Shown here: in pieces, positions 45,918-58,100 of the stretch | Numbering within the stretch: the stretch's first letter is position 1 | Layout of the letters: each line of letters starts with the position of its first letter | Source: Thalassia testudinum | Taxonomy: Eukaryota; Streptophyta; Magnoliopsida; Alismatales; Hydrocharitaceae | Direction of reading: 5' to 3' | DNA length: 64,000 nucleotides | NCBI GenBank assembly: GCA_037157565.1 | Contig: JAZHRO010000019.1 | Span: 61,812,501-61,876,500, forward strand | Made by a program: the position numbers and the translations under genes | Notes under the pieces: generated by a model | Told to the model about the DNA's origin: nothing | Seen by the model: the letters and a program-made list of their open reading frames with translations, nothing else | Databases searched by the model: none

Positions 45918-46907
45918 ATTGCATATCATAAGCATGGGGGGGTATTTTTAAAATTTTGATGATCGATTTAGGATTTTCAAAACCTAAAAACATGCATTTT
46001 TCTTTTGTCATTTTGTTTTATTTTCTTGGATACATACCCAAAGAAATAAAAATGTTGAAAACTTTATGAGGAAAATTTTGAAATCAGGGCTAAGGTTGAA
46101 AACTCACTTTTGGTACAATGGGATTTAATCTTTAACAAACTAAGGATAAGGATACGGATCTGATCATTAGAATTTCAGGGTCTATCTTTAGACTAGATCA
46201 AATATCCTTCTCTAAAATTTCACCTGAACTCATGATAGTTCAAGTGACTTGATCATCTTTTGTAATATGGAAAGTATCTAGCTTAGTTTCTGATTCAAAA
46301 ACTTGCATCTCGTGTAAAATTTCTTGTGTCAAAATTCACACACAATACAACACCCAAAAACAACTAAAAATTAGAAAAACCCTCCTGGTCTGCTATCGTC
46401 ATCGATAGCATTCCTCACTTTTCAAAAAAAAAAAAGAAAAATCCCCTTGTTTGGCCTTAGTAAAAGTTTGAAGCTGATCGTTGGTTTGAGTTTCCACCGT
46501 CGAGGAGGAAAATGCCTCCTTTGAGGATGTGATGTTAACATGTTACCGCCTTGGCGCTGCTCTATATCTATATTTCATATCTTTAGACGGAGCATTAAAG
46601 CGCATTTTTGTAGCTCAAGTGTCATGGACGGTGCTCTACCTGTAGTGTCAGAGCAAGAGCTTGAGTTTGCTTGGAGCTCCCCTTTACACCGCATTGTGTT
46701 TTGGGGTTGTGAGCTCTTGGGTGGTGCATGGACAGTGCTATCTCGAAGTATTGGCACCAGAGCCCCCTCAAGGATTGGTAACGGAAGTAATGATCCTAAC
46801 ACATCTGTTGTAAGACTAAGTTAAAAATAAGCATGTGGGGAGAAAAAAAAGTTTTAAACCAAAGACATGCCCTTTTTAAATGTCGGCTTTTCACAAGCAC
46901 AGACACA
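45918..46907 (+). other. A1 internal sequence, 3' part
   Basis: It resumes A1 after L1. The first 27 bases with the TSD rebuild the motif GTGAACATTGC then GCATGGGGGGG, so L1 landed inside this conserved motif. The plus-strand 95-codon frame at 46540-46824 has no recognised domain. A poly(A) run lies at 46423-46436. Confidence 0.55.
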
Positions 46908-46924
46908 AGGTTTTAAAGGTTATT

Positions 46925-47515
46925 TTTTTTTGAAACAGAAAGGAGAGCTATCGTCCTACGATAGCAGTTCGGAACAGTATATTATGCGCAAAGCAAGGGA
47001 GATTACAAAAAGGATCCCCAAGAGTGTATGAGGGACCAGCACTCTCTTACAATACTCTCACAACATACCGGCCTCTCCTGAAAAAGTCTCTCATTCCTTG
47101 CCTTCCATACACACCAAATAGTAGCAGCCATGTGGACATGTGGCTTCCCACTCACTTCAAGCCCATGTCAGATAGAATCCTACTCTAGTAATGGCTCCTG
47201 ACAAATTTTTCTCCAGATGACATCAATGATAAGGCAAGAAGAGAGGAGGTGATTTACATTATCAGTGCTCATCTCACATAAAAAACACACATGATGATCA
47301 GTACCCAACCTTCTATGGCGTAGATCACTTGTGATTAACCCATCTCTCCTGCATAGCCAAAGGAAGATTTGTACCTTGAGAGGAATTTTTAACATCCATA
47401 TCTTCTTGTCGATGGAATCATATCTCCATCCCTCTTCAAAGTTCAACATTCTGTTATAGCCAGATTGGATACTATAAATCCCCTCCCACAGATATCTGTC
47501 CTCCATTCCAGGCCT
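46925..47515 (-). mobile_element. 5'-truncated LINE fragment
   Basis: The 591-bp insert on the minus strand ends in a short A run (46925-46931) and is flanked by a 17-bp duplication starting AGGTTTTAAAGG (46908-46924 and 47516-47532). Target-primed insertion of a LINE with 5' truncation explains the structure. Confidence 0.9.
47180..47506 (-). pseudogene. LINE ORF2 C-terminal zinc-binding region
   Basis: The 108-codon frame contains IWMLKIPLKVQIFLWLCRRD and the Cys/His pattern CFLCEMSTDNVNHLLSSC, the zinc-binding region that follows the reverse transcriptase in plant LINEs. After the stop, similar sequence continues in another frame (WCVWKARNERLF), so there is a frameshift. Polymerase and endonuclease are missing through 5' truncation. 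Confidence 0.85.
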
Positions 47516-47532
47516 AGGTTTTAAAGGTTATT

Positions 47533-47838
47533 GCAAGTTGCGAATCATATTCAAGAGCCAGAAAAATGCTAAACACAAATTTCAAATCATATGAATTAAC
47601 AGGGGGTTAATCTGTGAATTTTTTGGTAGATATATTGATCCTGATTTGTCTAAATTTTGGATCCAGAAACAAATCCTGATGTTTACCTTTAACAAATCCT
47701 GTACCTCCTATGTTTGGATCAACCAATGTCCCGTAATCTCTTTCTCCTCAGAAGTTATAAAAATTAGATTTCCCAAAAATTTCGTTTTGTAAAAATTAAA
47801 GTTTTGCTAAGAGACTAGCAAAAGATAAGCATGGGATG
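47533..47838 (+). other. A1 sequence before the 3' LTR, with polypurine tract
   Basis: No gene. It ends in GACTAGCAAAAGATAAGCAT followed by GGGATG, the likely polypurine tract, directly before the LTR. Confidence 0.6.
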
Positions 47839-48079
47839 TGATAAACGCCAATATATTATCATTCTTATGCATTAAAACAAACCTAGCTCTTAGGATTTTC
47901 ACACCGCAAATGGGTTTTTGGGCTCTATTAGGCATAACATAGGTTAGGCATGCATCACACAGTTTGCTATCTTTTTAATGTGTTTTTGTGAGTGTTAGGG
48001 ATAAATAGATTGTCAGATCCCCAGAATCCTATCACTCAGGAAGGCAACTGGTGAAGGAGAAGCCCAAACTTGCTGGAAC

Positions 48080-48730
48080 TCAGCTTGATCCAACTCACCA
48101 TAGCTGGATTCCAACTCACTTGGACTAGGGTTAGCTCATCCTAGCTCCATTCAGCTCATCTCAGCTGAATGGTAGCTTAAGAGAGCTTATCTCAGCTCAC
48201 CTTAGCTCAAGTCAGCTTAGATTCAGCTCAACTTAGTTGAGTCTAGCCCTTCTCAGCTCCCATCAGTTCACTGGGAGCTCTAGCTAGCTCAACTGAGTTG
48301 ACTAGAGTTCACCCCAGCTCAGGTCCAGCTACATCCAGCTCCATTCAACTCCAGCCAGCTGAAGTTAACTTCATCTTAGCTTAGGAAGCTCAAGTCCAGC
48401 TCCTGAGGATTTAGCTTAGCTCAACTTAGTTGAGCTAAGCTACCTTAGCTACTCCTACTAGCTAGGTCATCCCCAGGAATATCAGACCTAGCTCACTTCA
48501 GCATATTTCTGTAGAAGCCAGCTTGCTTTAGTTCGCTTGGCAGCTAGCAAAGAAAGAGCAAGCTAAGCCAGCTAAAGTAGCTCCATGCCACCTTCTTCGG
48601 CAACTACTGGCTCCAGTTTAGCTCTAGACAACTTCCTCCAGCTCCTCTCCTCTAAACCCTAGCTCCAGATGCCTACTCCTCTATCCTACTACTAGCTAAG
48701 CTAGCTTAGCTAAGCTCCAGCTCCCTTGGC
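48080..48730. repeat. AGCT-rich array in A1 3' LTR
   Basis: Counterpart of the array at 26657-27250, with the same AGCT-box texture and the same position upstream of TATA. Confidence 0.8.
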
Positions 48731-49180
48731 CATCCACCACCCTAAAACCCTACCTAAACAGCTCCACCAACTAAACCCTACTTAGGTCCACCTAAGCTAG
48801 CTCCACCCCTACTCCATTTGGTGCCAACCTAATCACCACCTTTCACCCCTCAACCACTACCAAAAGGCACCAAATAGTTGGCGCCAAAACCACCCTAACT
48901 ACCTCCCTTTTAGCGCCAACTTCACATCTCATCTCAACCCTACACCTACTCCCTCAACCCAACTCCACCATCCACCTCACCATCCTTCTAGAAACCCACT
49001 TGTTGGAGCCAATTTGGTGGTGTCTCTGCACCACCAAGAGCCACCAACACCACCGTAACTACCATCCTACAAACCCCTTAGGTTGGTGCCAACAACCTCC
49101 ACCCTTAGATCACCTAACCACCTCCCAAATTCCATCCTAACCGTCCATCTATAATCCATGCCAACCACCACCTTCCTACC

Positions 49181-49190
49181 CTATATATAC
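49181..49190 (+). promoter_or_regulatory. TATA box of A1 3' LTR
   Basis: CTATATATAC, identical to the site in the 5' LTR. Confidence 0.65.
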
Positions 49191-50091
49191 CCCTCCTAAC
49201 CACCACTAAAAACCCATCCTCCATTTAGTTTAATTCTACCCTACATCCACCCTAACCCACGGCCAAGGAAGGAGAAGAAGAGAAGAAGATTAAGGGGGCA
49301 TCCTACCCGCTCCCTTGGTGCCTTCTTCCCCTTCTCTCTTCTTGCTTGTGCCACGCCAAGGAGGAGCAAGCTCTTCAACTTGGAGGACGACCAGGCATTG
49401 GAGGAGAAGGGTGGTGCACGCTCACCCTTAGACGAGCAACTAAGGTGGAAGCATCCACCTTGGAGGAGCCAAGGCACGCCCCCCTTTAGGGCTTGCCAGG
49501 AGGAGACCACTTGGACAAGTTATTTAAGGAGAAGAAAGGAGCCCTTTTTAATTGCAGGAGCAGCCACAGTTGGAGCAAGAGCTTCACCATCATCATCAAG
49601 GATTTTTGTTTCATTTGTGTTTTAGTTTTATTTTTTGTCATAGAAGCTTTCCTTTACAAGTGTAGAATAAAAATCCAGTTTCTATAAAGTTGCTTTTCCT
49701 AAATTTGTGCACCTTGTTCTCTACTTTAGTTTTGTTTTAGCAATTTCACACCCTCTTCCCAATTATCCTTGGACTTCACTTGCCTAGGGTGAGCTTGGGA
49801 AGAGGTCATTCTTGCCACTTAGTTGCTAAGGTTGGTGTATTCTTTTCCCACAATCAACTTTGCGTATTGCTGTTATTTTAGAAAACCACAAAAAATTATA
49901 TATTGAAAAATACCAAAAAGAAAGATGATTTTTAGTTTCTAAGCAAGAGACTCGATTTTGCAGACAAATTACCTCATTGGACGACCCTAAATACTTCCCC
50001 TATCTAGGATTACAATTTTAAAAGCAAATCGATTTTTATGCGTTGCAACAATAAAACCCTAATTTTACAAACCGCGCAAAAAACTTTATCA

Positions 50092-50951
50092 GCCCTTTAC
50101 TTCTCGAGCTAGTGAATGCTTTTTGAGAGAGTGACATTTGTAGTAAAAACTTCGCAATAGGTAATGCTCCCAAATATTACCCCTGTTGTTTATTTAAACG
50201 GGGGAGCATTTGTCATATACCAGGATTTAAGGGCGAATGCCTATGGTTTTACCTACCTTAAGAGGCGGCATGAGGCGCGTGTGCCTATTGTATCACCGAC
50301 CTTAAGAGTTATAATGAGGCACGTCTACCTGCTTTATTACTGGCCTTAAGAGGCGACATGAGGTGCATGTGCCTGTTGTATCACTGGCCTTAAGAGGTGG
50401 CATGAGATGCATCCGCCTGCTTTATTACCGGCCTTAAGAGGCGACATGAGGCACGTCCGCATGCTTTATTGCTGGCCTTAAGAGGCAACATGAGGTGCAA
50501 CCGCCTGTTCCACTTCCGCGAGTAATGGCCAATTGCAGCAGGATTGATATTTTGTCTCATTTTTTGACAAGATCGACATTAATTGCCATAATGATGAGGC
50601 GAAAGCCTCAAGTGTCGTGCCTATGATTGATGGGATTACCTTGTCTGCAATGGTGGATATGCATGTAGGGGGTATTTAATGTCCGTAAGGATGGTCGAAG
50701 TATTTTTTGCTCTTGGCAATATATTTGGAATCTGTGTTGGATATGGTGGGATTTGATTTTTTTGAAAGTTACGCCATGTAAGGGGGGAACCGCACTCTGT
50801 GGGGGTTATATATAGGGGTGGTGGGTCACAATTAATGGCCCACCTACCTCAAAGAGTACCGTGCGTGGAATTTACTCTCAGCAAGGTGCTGTGAGAAAGC
50901 ATCCTTTGTCAGAGCATCATTGTCTCAAGGTTTCTTAAAGGAAGGATCATC
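50092..50951 (-). other. T 3' untranslated region
   Basis: Its first bases are the rest of the polypurine tract of T. It then holds the 44-bp tandem array (50256-50519) and about 430 bp without a recognised gene. Confidence 0.55.
50256..50519. repeat. 44-bp tandem repeat, six copies
   Basis: Units start CCTTAAGAGG or variants at 50256, 50300, 50344, 50388, 50432 and 50476, an exact 44-bp period with no indels. The second half alternates between a TTGTATCAC type and a CTTTATTAC type over the first four units, which hints at an older 88-bp unit. Tandem arrays in the 3' part are common in Tat-lineage elements. Confidence 0.95.
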
Positions 50952-53540
50952 ATGTTGAGATTTGTTAGTAAGGGTAAGTACATTGCTTCTTCCTCCAGGG
51001 TCTCTGCTGAGACTAGGGATTTATATAGTTTTTTGTCGGACTTTCATAGTCGGTCCACGATTTTATCTTTTTTGGAGGAATACAGACTCGGTGGAGTACC
51101 ATTTCATGCTTGTGGGTCCCAAACCTGTCTATGTTTGGATGGGACCAAGGGCATGTTTATCATCTGTATATACATTGTAGAGTATGGCCTACGGGTACCT
51201 TTGAACTCTTTTTTGTCCTCCCTTTCATTTTACAACCTCGCCCCCTTATAGCTCAGCCTTAATTGAACACTTTTACTGCCATCTACCTTCATTTGGGGAT
51301 TGTCCCCTACCTCATTTTGTTTCGCCTGCTTTTTGGGCTAATTCCCTTGAAGGTGAAGAAGGGAAAGCCTCCATCAGGCACTTATACACTATACAGTTGA
51401 CAGACTAGATACCGGATAGTGGATCTCCCCGATAGTTTAAAGGGGCAAGACTACCATTTCTTTTTTCTTTCTAATATCAAAGACCTCGGAATCCCCTATA
51501 CTTACCAAGGTTCGCCTAAGAGGGTCCAACCGCCCCGAGCCAAGGAGCTTGACCCATCTGTGTGGGCGGATGCAGAAAAAATAATTAAGTTTGGTTCGAT
51601 TGCCTGGCTGGAGCTTAGGCGGAAGGACGTCCAGGAGGCATTGTCATGGGTGGCAGACTTGTTGCCTACGCCATGTAAGTGGGGGGGGGGGGGGATAAAT
51701 AGCTTTTCGTGTTGCATATTGTACCCACCAGTTTTTATTAATCTGATATTTTTTTATTCTTTTGGCTATAACTTTTGAGCGGTTCTCTTGGCCAACCGTG
51801 CCCAAGCGTCGAGGTAGTAGCTTGGCTCGTCGTGGGTTGTGCCATGGTGAGGGAGGCCAGTGGAGCAGGGGGAGGGGAGTTAGCCTGCTCACTAGAAGGG
51901 GCTTAAGCAAAAGGAGGAGGAGGCCCTTGAAGAGATTGAGAAGGAGTTGGAGGTCCCCTTGAGGCGTGCCAAGAAGGGTCCTCGTGTGAAGTTTCTGCGG
52001 GAGGAGTTAGCGACGTCCTCTCTACGGAGTATGGACGAGGCTGAGGGGTAAGGTATGCCTTCTGCCCCCTTGGAGCCATCTGGGCCACTTAAGGAGATTA
52101 CCCTGAGTGACTCTCCTCTAGAGGCGCCCTTGGAGGTTACTTGTGCGGGGTTTATTGCCAGCTTCCCAGTTCCGTTGCCTGTTCCTAAAGCGTTCACCCT
52201 GTTAGCGCAAGAGGAAACTGCCACTAGCGATGTTTTTGGTTAGCCATACTACTGGTGAAGCTCTATAGGTGCAAAGATTTTGGTGGATCCCCTTGGCTAG
52301 GGGGCTCAGGGATAATCGACCAAACAGTTAGGTTGCTGGATCCGTACTGGAGGGCGCCCCTAGTGGGTCCACATTCGGGAGTGCGGTGCTGGTGCCGCAG
52401 GGGGCATCAAGTGGTGCCCCCGATCTAGAATGGCAGGTGTTAAGGCACCTGAAGGATGACCTGTCTTGGGCCACCTTTAGGCTTAGGGGCATGAATTTTA
52501 ACCACGTTTTCTTTTACTCCATGAGCTTGGTAAGCTTGTGGGGCTTATCTTTCATTAATTGACTTTTACTTGGCTAGAGCTCTTTATATTCTGTCGTGCT
52601 TGTGGGTTACAGGTGGAGATGCTTGGGTCATCCTTTATTTCATGCGATGACGCTCCTTTGGACCTCCCTAACTCAACCAATCATGCTGATGCGGTGGACC
52701 TAGCCACCCAGTGGGCTGTCATGGCCAAGGTGGAGAATCAGCAGTTGCTTCACTAAATAGCGAAGGCTATTGCCGCCCGAGAGAAGGTGGAGAAGGCAAC
52801 AGAGGAGGTCAAACAGAAGCTCCATTCCCAGCAGCAGGTGGCCAACGATGTGGGTCGACTGGAGAGGGAGTTGAAGGTTTTGCTCTGAGGAGAGCCTCTA
52901 ATGCTGGCGAGGGGATGAAGGAGAGCCTTATGAGAGTGCACAATGCGCATCTAGAGGCTTTGGGGGGCTTGTCCAAGTGCCTCTCGGTCGCTTGCACCAA
53001 CATCCTTTCTTTGAAGGAGGAGGTGCAAGTGCTCAGGGCTAAGCACTCCTCGTCCATGGAGGGGTATGAGAGGGCTCTTGAGGAAGAGCGTGTCCGCCTG
53101 AGCACCTCAATTGATAGACTTCTTCTATGCAAGCAAGTCTAGAGAAGGAAGAGGCGACTTCAGAGAACTTGAGGGCTGACCTCAGCAAGGCCCAGCAGCT
53201 CGCGGAGGAGAGGGGCCAGAGGGTGGCAGAGTTGGAGGAGGCTGAGGAGCTAGAGTTGGATGCTGGAGTGGTGATGGTGTTTTACTCCTTGGATCCGTCT
53301 ATGGCGGCGACCCAGGAGGAAGTCTCAAAGGAGATCGGGAAGTAGACACTGGATGCCATGCGGGCCCTCTTTGCCGGGAAGCATTACTTTGTTGAAGAGT
53401 TATGCGACTGGTTTATCGACGAGTTGATGTCGGAATACAACTATCTGAAAGTGATCGATCTCATTATTGACGACAAACCCATGGAGCCACCTACGAACCA
53501 GCCAGGTACTGACGAGGAGGTAGGCTAGCCGGAGGTCGTC
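50952..53540 (+). pseudogene. Antisense ORF of T (Transposase_28-like plus coiled coil)
   Basis: The N-terminal part has the segment IVEYGLRVPLNSFLSSLSFY followed by NLAPL-LSLN, which resembles the plant domain called putative gypsy-type transposon (Transposase_28). The next block reads VDLPDSLKGQDYHFFFLSNI. The middle is broken by stops; a GTAAGT near 51675 and a TTACAG near 52608 could bound an intron. The C-terminal part (52700-53345) is Glu/Ala/Leu/Lys-rich coiled coil (ATSENLRADLSKAQQLAEER), then LDPSMAATQEEVSKEI and, past a stop, FVEELCDWFIDELMSEYNYL. It is opposite to the integrase, as in Grande elements. Its role there is unknown. Stops and frameshifts show that it is dead. Confidence 0.65.
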
Positions 53541-53628
53541 GATCCGCTTGCTGGAGCGATCAGCCCACTCTACCTCTCGCTCGTGCCTGGGGGGGACATC
53601 TTTGGGCCATGGGTGTCGAGTCCCTGAG

Positions 53629-55105
53629 TGGTCGGACGTGTTTCGCAAGTTAGAAATCAAGGTTACGAGTAACCCGTCGTCGTAGTTGCAAAACATGTTG
53701 ATCAGATAAAATTTATATCGAAACTCCAAGGGAGTCCCAGGTCGAACATAGGGAGGTGATGTTTACTTTACGTGAAAATCGCGCTTCGATTCGTTTCTTT
53801 TTGGTATTTTAGGGTTTTGTTATTTTTTTATGTTTTTGAAATAAAAGATAAGAAAATGAATCACAAGATAGAGATGTGAAACAAGTTTGATATATATTAC
53901 TTCCAATGTCAAGTACAATAAACTATGAAAGCATAAAAAGAAAGAGGGGTGAGAGGAAATCTCCCGAATTGGTTGTTCGGCGAGACGATGACGCTTGGCG
54001 GAAGCTCGGACGAAGGAGGTGAGATGCAGGAGGACGTCGGGTTGAGGAAAGCTTCAACGTGGCCCTGGAATGGAGGTGAGAAGACGGAGGTGATCTGCTA
54101 CTGGAATGGAGGTGGGAGGACAGCTGCCAGGCGACCTATGAAGGGGGATGGGAAGTTGGAGGAGTATTTGGTGGGGCAGAGGTTCGCTACACTAATAGGT
54201 GCCTTGGGAGCTTGAGAACAAGCTCTATTGGAGCGTTGGTAGGCTTGCTAGAGCTTGGGAGTAGGTGGGAGTGGAGTAGGTAGAGATGGCTTGGAAGGGA
54301 GGGGGTGTAGGTCCTTTTATAGTGGAGGAGAAGAGACAAAAATAGGTATGGGACCATTAGTGACATCCAGGCCATCGCTGGAAACGTCGCTATAGGCAGC
54401 TCATGCCCGCTGACACCTACAGTTGGCTTTGCTGGCATGCGATGAATTACCGACAGCTGTAAGCGTCGCTGTAGGTCCAGCCCATGCATAGCTGGCACTG
54501 TGCTCCCCCGCCCTTTGTCGCACGTGTGCGCGCCCATGCACTGGCGCTGCATTGTGCGCATGCGTGCCTGTGCTTGCATGTGCACCCAAGCTGCTACGCG
54601 CGTGCGGTGCCGCGTGCGTGCGCTGGGCAGCCTGGGCTGCGCCACGTGGTGCAGTCTGGGTCATCCACCTTCTTGCTGTAGGGGCTGCTACAGAGGTCAG
54701 ATTGAGTCGATTTTCATGTCATTAGGCGGCGATCGTCGACCCGAATCCATCCACGCGGTCGAATTTGTCATTTGAAGCTCCAAATTATGTCTCCTAGTCC
54801 CTTGATCGTTGATCTTCCTCGGACTGCATATGGTGCTACGGGACTTCGATCGAGGAGATTTCAGAGGCATTGGACTCCGATTATCGTCTTGATCAGATCC
54901 GTATGGTCGGATCGTCAATCCGAGGCTTCGAAATAAATATCCTTCTCTTCTAACCACAAAAAGGACACAATTAACCTAAATTATATACAACTAATCTAAA
55001 TGCAGAATGATGCATGCTATGCAATATTTATAACATAAAATGCAAATCTAAGCCTAGGAACATGCATGAATAGGCATTTTACCCTCAATAAATTTGTTTA
55101 CATCA
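53629..55105 (-). repeat. L2 3' LTR (left)
   Basis: A 1477-bp copy starting TGGTCGG and ending TTTACATCA. It holds CGTCGCTGTAGG-type repeats near 54380-54475 and the TATA box at 54313-54322. Confidence 0.9.
54313..54322 (-). promoter_or_regulatory. TATA box of L2 left LTR
   Basis: CTATAAAAGG on the minus strand. Confidence 0.7.
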
Positions 55106-58100
55106 TACCCCCATGCCTATCTTTTGTTAGTCTTTATAAAAATTAAACAGTATGCTATGTATAAAAGTAGAATTAGGATTAGATCGCTTAGGCCTAAGTC
55201 ATTTATTAACAATAGAAAATTTCAACTAAGGTCCTAAACTTACGAAGATTCAATAGTACCCAGGTGTCTGCCAGAATGTAGACCACCCAAGTTCTCGCCT
55301 TATTTGAGAAGGGAAGATACATATTTTTTATTTTTCTTCTTTTCTAATTTTTTTTGTACTTTTGGAGTTGAGAGTTCCGGGATAACTTTTTACGGTTACT
55401 CGACCCGCCCAAGATTCGAAAAGGACTCTAAGTACTAAGCATCTTTGTGAAAAAGTGATAGACTCACAAAACGGCCATTAAGATGAACTTCGGGTTTCTA
55501 CGACCCTAGGTGACTTTGCCTAAAGGTTTATCTTTACGATTGGTAGCTTTCTCCCTACTTCTTTTATTTATGGGGTCAACACAAGAGCGAACTCAATGTA
55601 TATCTCCCCGGTTTATTCTACTTCTCCGCTTATTCCCTAAGTGTTTTGGGAATTATTGTGCATTTTTTTGTGAGTTGGGTTCTGGACAACCGACCGATGA
55701 GCTGTTATCAGCGACAACTTGCCAGCCATACTCGTATTATGAAGTGTGGCTTTATTATTTCTTTTTTTTACTTTCTCCTTTTTCTATTTTTTTTTTTCTT
55801 TTTGAGTGTTTCTCTTTTTTTTTCTTCTTTTTTTTTCTCTAAGTAGGTGGCTTCCCTGATCTAAGATTTACCTAAAGGTAGTACAACGAAAATGGTCTTG
55901 TGGCTAGGCTCTGGACAACCGGCTGATGAGCTGTTACCACTGACAACTTGCCAACCATACCACCCAAGTCGGTCCATTAGCTACCCAATTTTCGCAAAAA
56001 CCATCGGAAAGTGAGTCAGTGCAAAAAATGTGTGTAGATGCTTAGGCTTAAAGTCCCCCCAAATCAGAGGGCGGGTTGATAAGTTGCATACTTATCATCC
56101 CAAATTATTTACCAAATTAAAATAAATTTTAATTGGCGAGGACTCGAGACTATGTCTACATTTGAGTGGACACCCGGGCTAATTAAGCCCGAAGACCTGA
56201 AGAGTATAAGTGTTTAGGTCCTCTCGTATCATTTCCTAAAGTTAATAACTTCTAAATGCCTAAGTTCTCTTTTCCTAATTTCTTTCTTTTTTTATCTTTT
56301 TTCAAATTTTTGATTTTTTTTAATTTTATAAGAAACTAAAAGAAATTCTACGGAGTTAACATAATGATTTCAGGAATTGATTATCTACCCCCTATGCCTA
56401 AATGATGCAATGTCCTCATTGTAAAAATAAAGACATGAAAAGGGCAGAGTAAACAGAATATCACCTAGACCAAAGTGTCGGATGATTGCACAGCAAAAAT
56501 GAACCAACAATTGTGCCATCTTGTGCTATTTCCAAGCATTGCCAATGTATATTAGGTAGCCATAGTCGCATTTGTGAAAATAAACACTTGCATGCATTTA
56601 TTAGATAGGGGAGGAGAGTGAATAAATTGTCCTTGTAATTAATGTATTCTTCAAGTGCTGCCTCGCAAAATCACCATCCTCATTTTTTATTGACTTTGAA
56701 TTTCTTCTTCTCTGCGGCTGCAGGGCATGACTTTCTCTTCTTCTTCGCGCCACTCCCTGCCAGCCGCATGCAGAGCCATGCACAGCCCAGGGCATGGCTG
56801 TGCTTGCCTCCTTCCTCTTTAAAAAGGGCATAGCCATCTTCCTTGCGGGGAGCCTTGTCCAATACAAAAAAAAAAAGAATAACACAGCATCTTCTTCTTC
56901 CAGGCCATCTCCTTCCCTCTCCCCTCCATACGCAGCCTCTCTTCCTCCTGAGGAGCTACGCTGCGGGTAGAAGCAACTCACAGTGGTACACGACTACCAC
57001 TGTGAGTCCCACCACCGCCCAGCTCATCAAAGAGTCGGTGGGCGTGGTGGTTCACCTCTCTGTTTTCGTCGTTCCAAGCCATTTCTGCCATTGCCACAGA
57101 GTCGAGCTTTGAAGCTCAACTGTAGCTGCAGCAAGGAACCGGCCACCTCTCGCTCGCATGCAGGCCACCACGCACGCCAGCAGCCGGTGCAGCTCCTTCC
57201 GCGTGCGTGCCAGCCCGCTCCACAGTGCCCGCACACGCTGAACTGGGCGCAGCTGCGCAAGCTGAGCGCGCACTATAGCCACTGTTCACGCTAAAGAGCG
57301 CGACACTGTAGCTACAGTGCGGTGATCGGAAAGTTTCTCACTTATCCGGTCACCGCGCGCTCTCTCTCCGCGCCGCAACGGCCTCCAGCCCAAGCCCGCG
57401 GCTCTCTTCGCACCCTCTCCAGCACCTGCGCTCGCATCTGCACTCACCCACTTCAGCACTCGCTTCTTAGCCCGCGTTCACCTCAGCACGCAGCGCGGTG
57501 CACTGCGGTCTACAGCGCGCTGCGCTACACCTTCCTCCCACGCCCGCTCCCTCCAGCGTGCGCGTGCATCTTTGCGCCTACGGGCCTGCGTCTGCACGTG
57601 GACCATCAGACGACAAGTGCAACCTCCAGATGGCTTAAACGCCCGCGCCTTCTTCACTCCAGCAGACACTCTCTCTCTCTCTCGCTCTTACAGACACACA
57701 CCTCACGCACACACACACACACACCACACTTGTACACACTCACGTGTACACTCACTCACTCACTTGTACACGACTATATACTTATATATATATATATGCA
57801 TATATATATTTATACATGTATATATATATACATATATATATACACATATTTATACATATATATATATATACAAATATACATACATATACACATATATATA
57901 TATCTCTATATATATATATATATACATACATACATCTATCTATACATATATTTACATATCTATATAATATACATATACATATATATATATATATATGTTT
58001 ATGTATATATGTATAGATATGTAAATATATGTATAGATAGATGTATGTATGTATATATATATATGTATATATACATACATATATAAGTACATATACACCT

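Larger units (their letters stand above)
26417..50091 (+). mobile_element. A1: Athila-like Ty3/gypsy element with nested insertions
   Basis: Direct LTRs lie at 26417-28629 and 47839-50091, both TGATAAACG...TCA. The plus orientation follows from the Athila-type gag and protease remains (28730-31153) and from the polypurine tract AAGATAAGCATGGGATG before the right LTR. No reverse transcriptase or integrase is seen; the non-nested internal part is only about 4.9 kb. L1 and a LINE fragment are inserted in it. Flanks are GCCAC (26412-26416) and GCCCT (50092-50096), an imperfect duplication. No clear Asp-tRNA primer site follows the left LTR. Confidence 0.85.
47839..50091 (+). repeat. A1 3' LTR
   Basis: The 2253-bp copy is collinear with the 5' LTR along its length. 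It carries an extra TTAGCTCAACTTAGTTGAGC-type segment near 48417-48445, absent from the other copy and itself built of AGCT boxes. Confidence 0.85.

Noticed and set aside
51679..51693. Run of G (about 14) in the antisense ORF
   Set aside because: Probably slippage or a sequencing-prone homopolymer; no quadruplex pattern of spaced G runs is present.
57322..58086. 255-codon frame ending in Ile/Tyr repeats
   Set aside because: More than a third is the translated TATA/ATAC microsatellite, and no domain is present.
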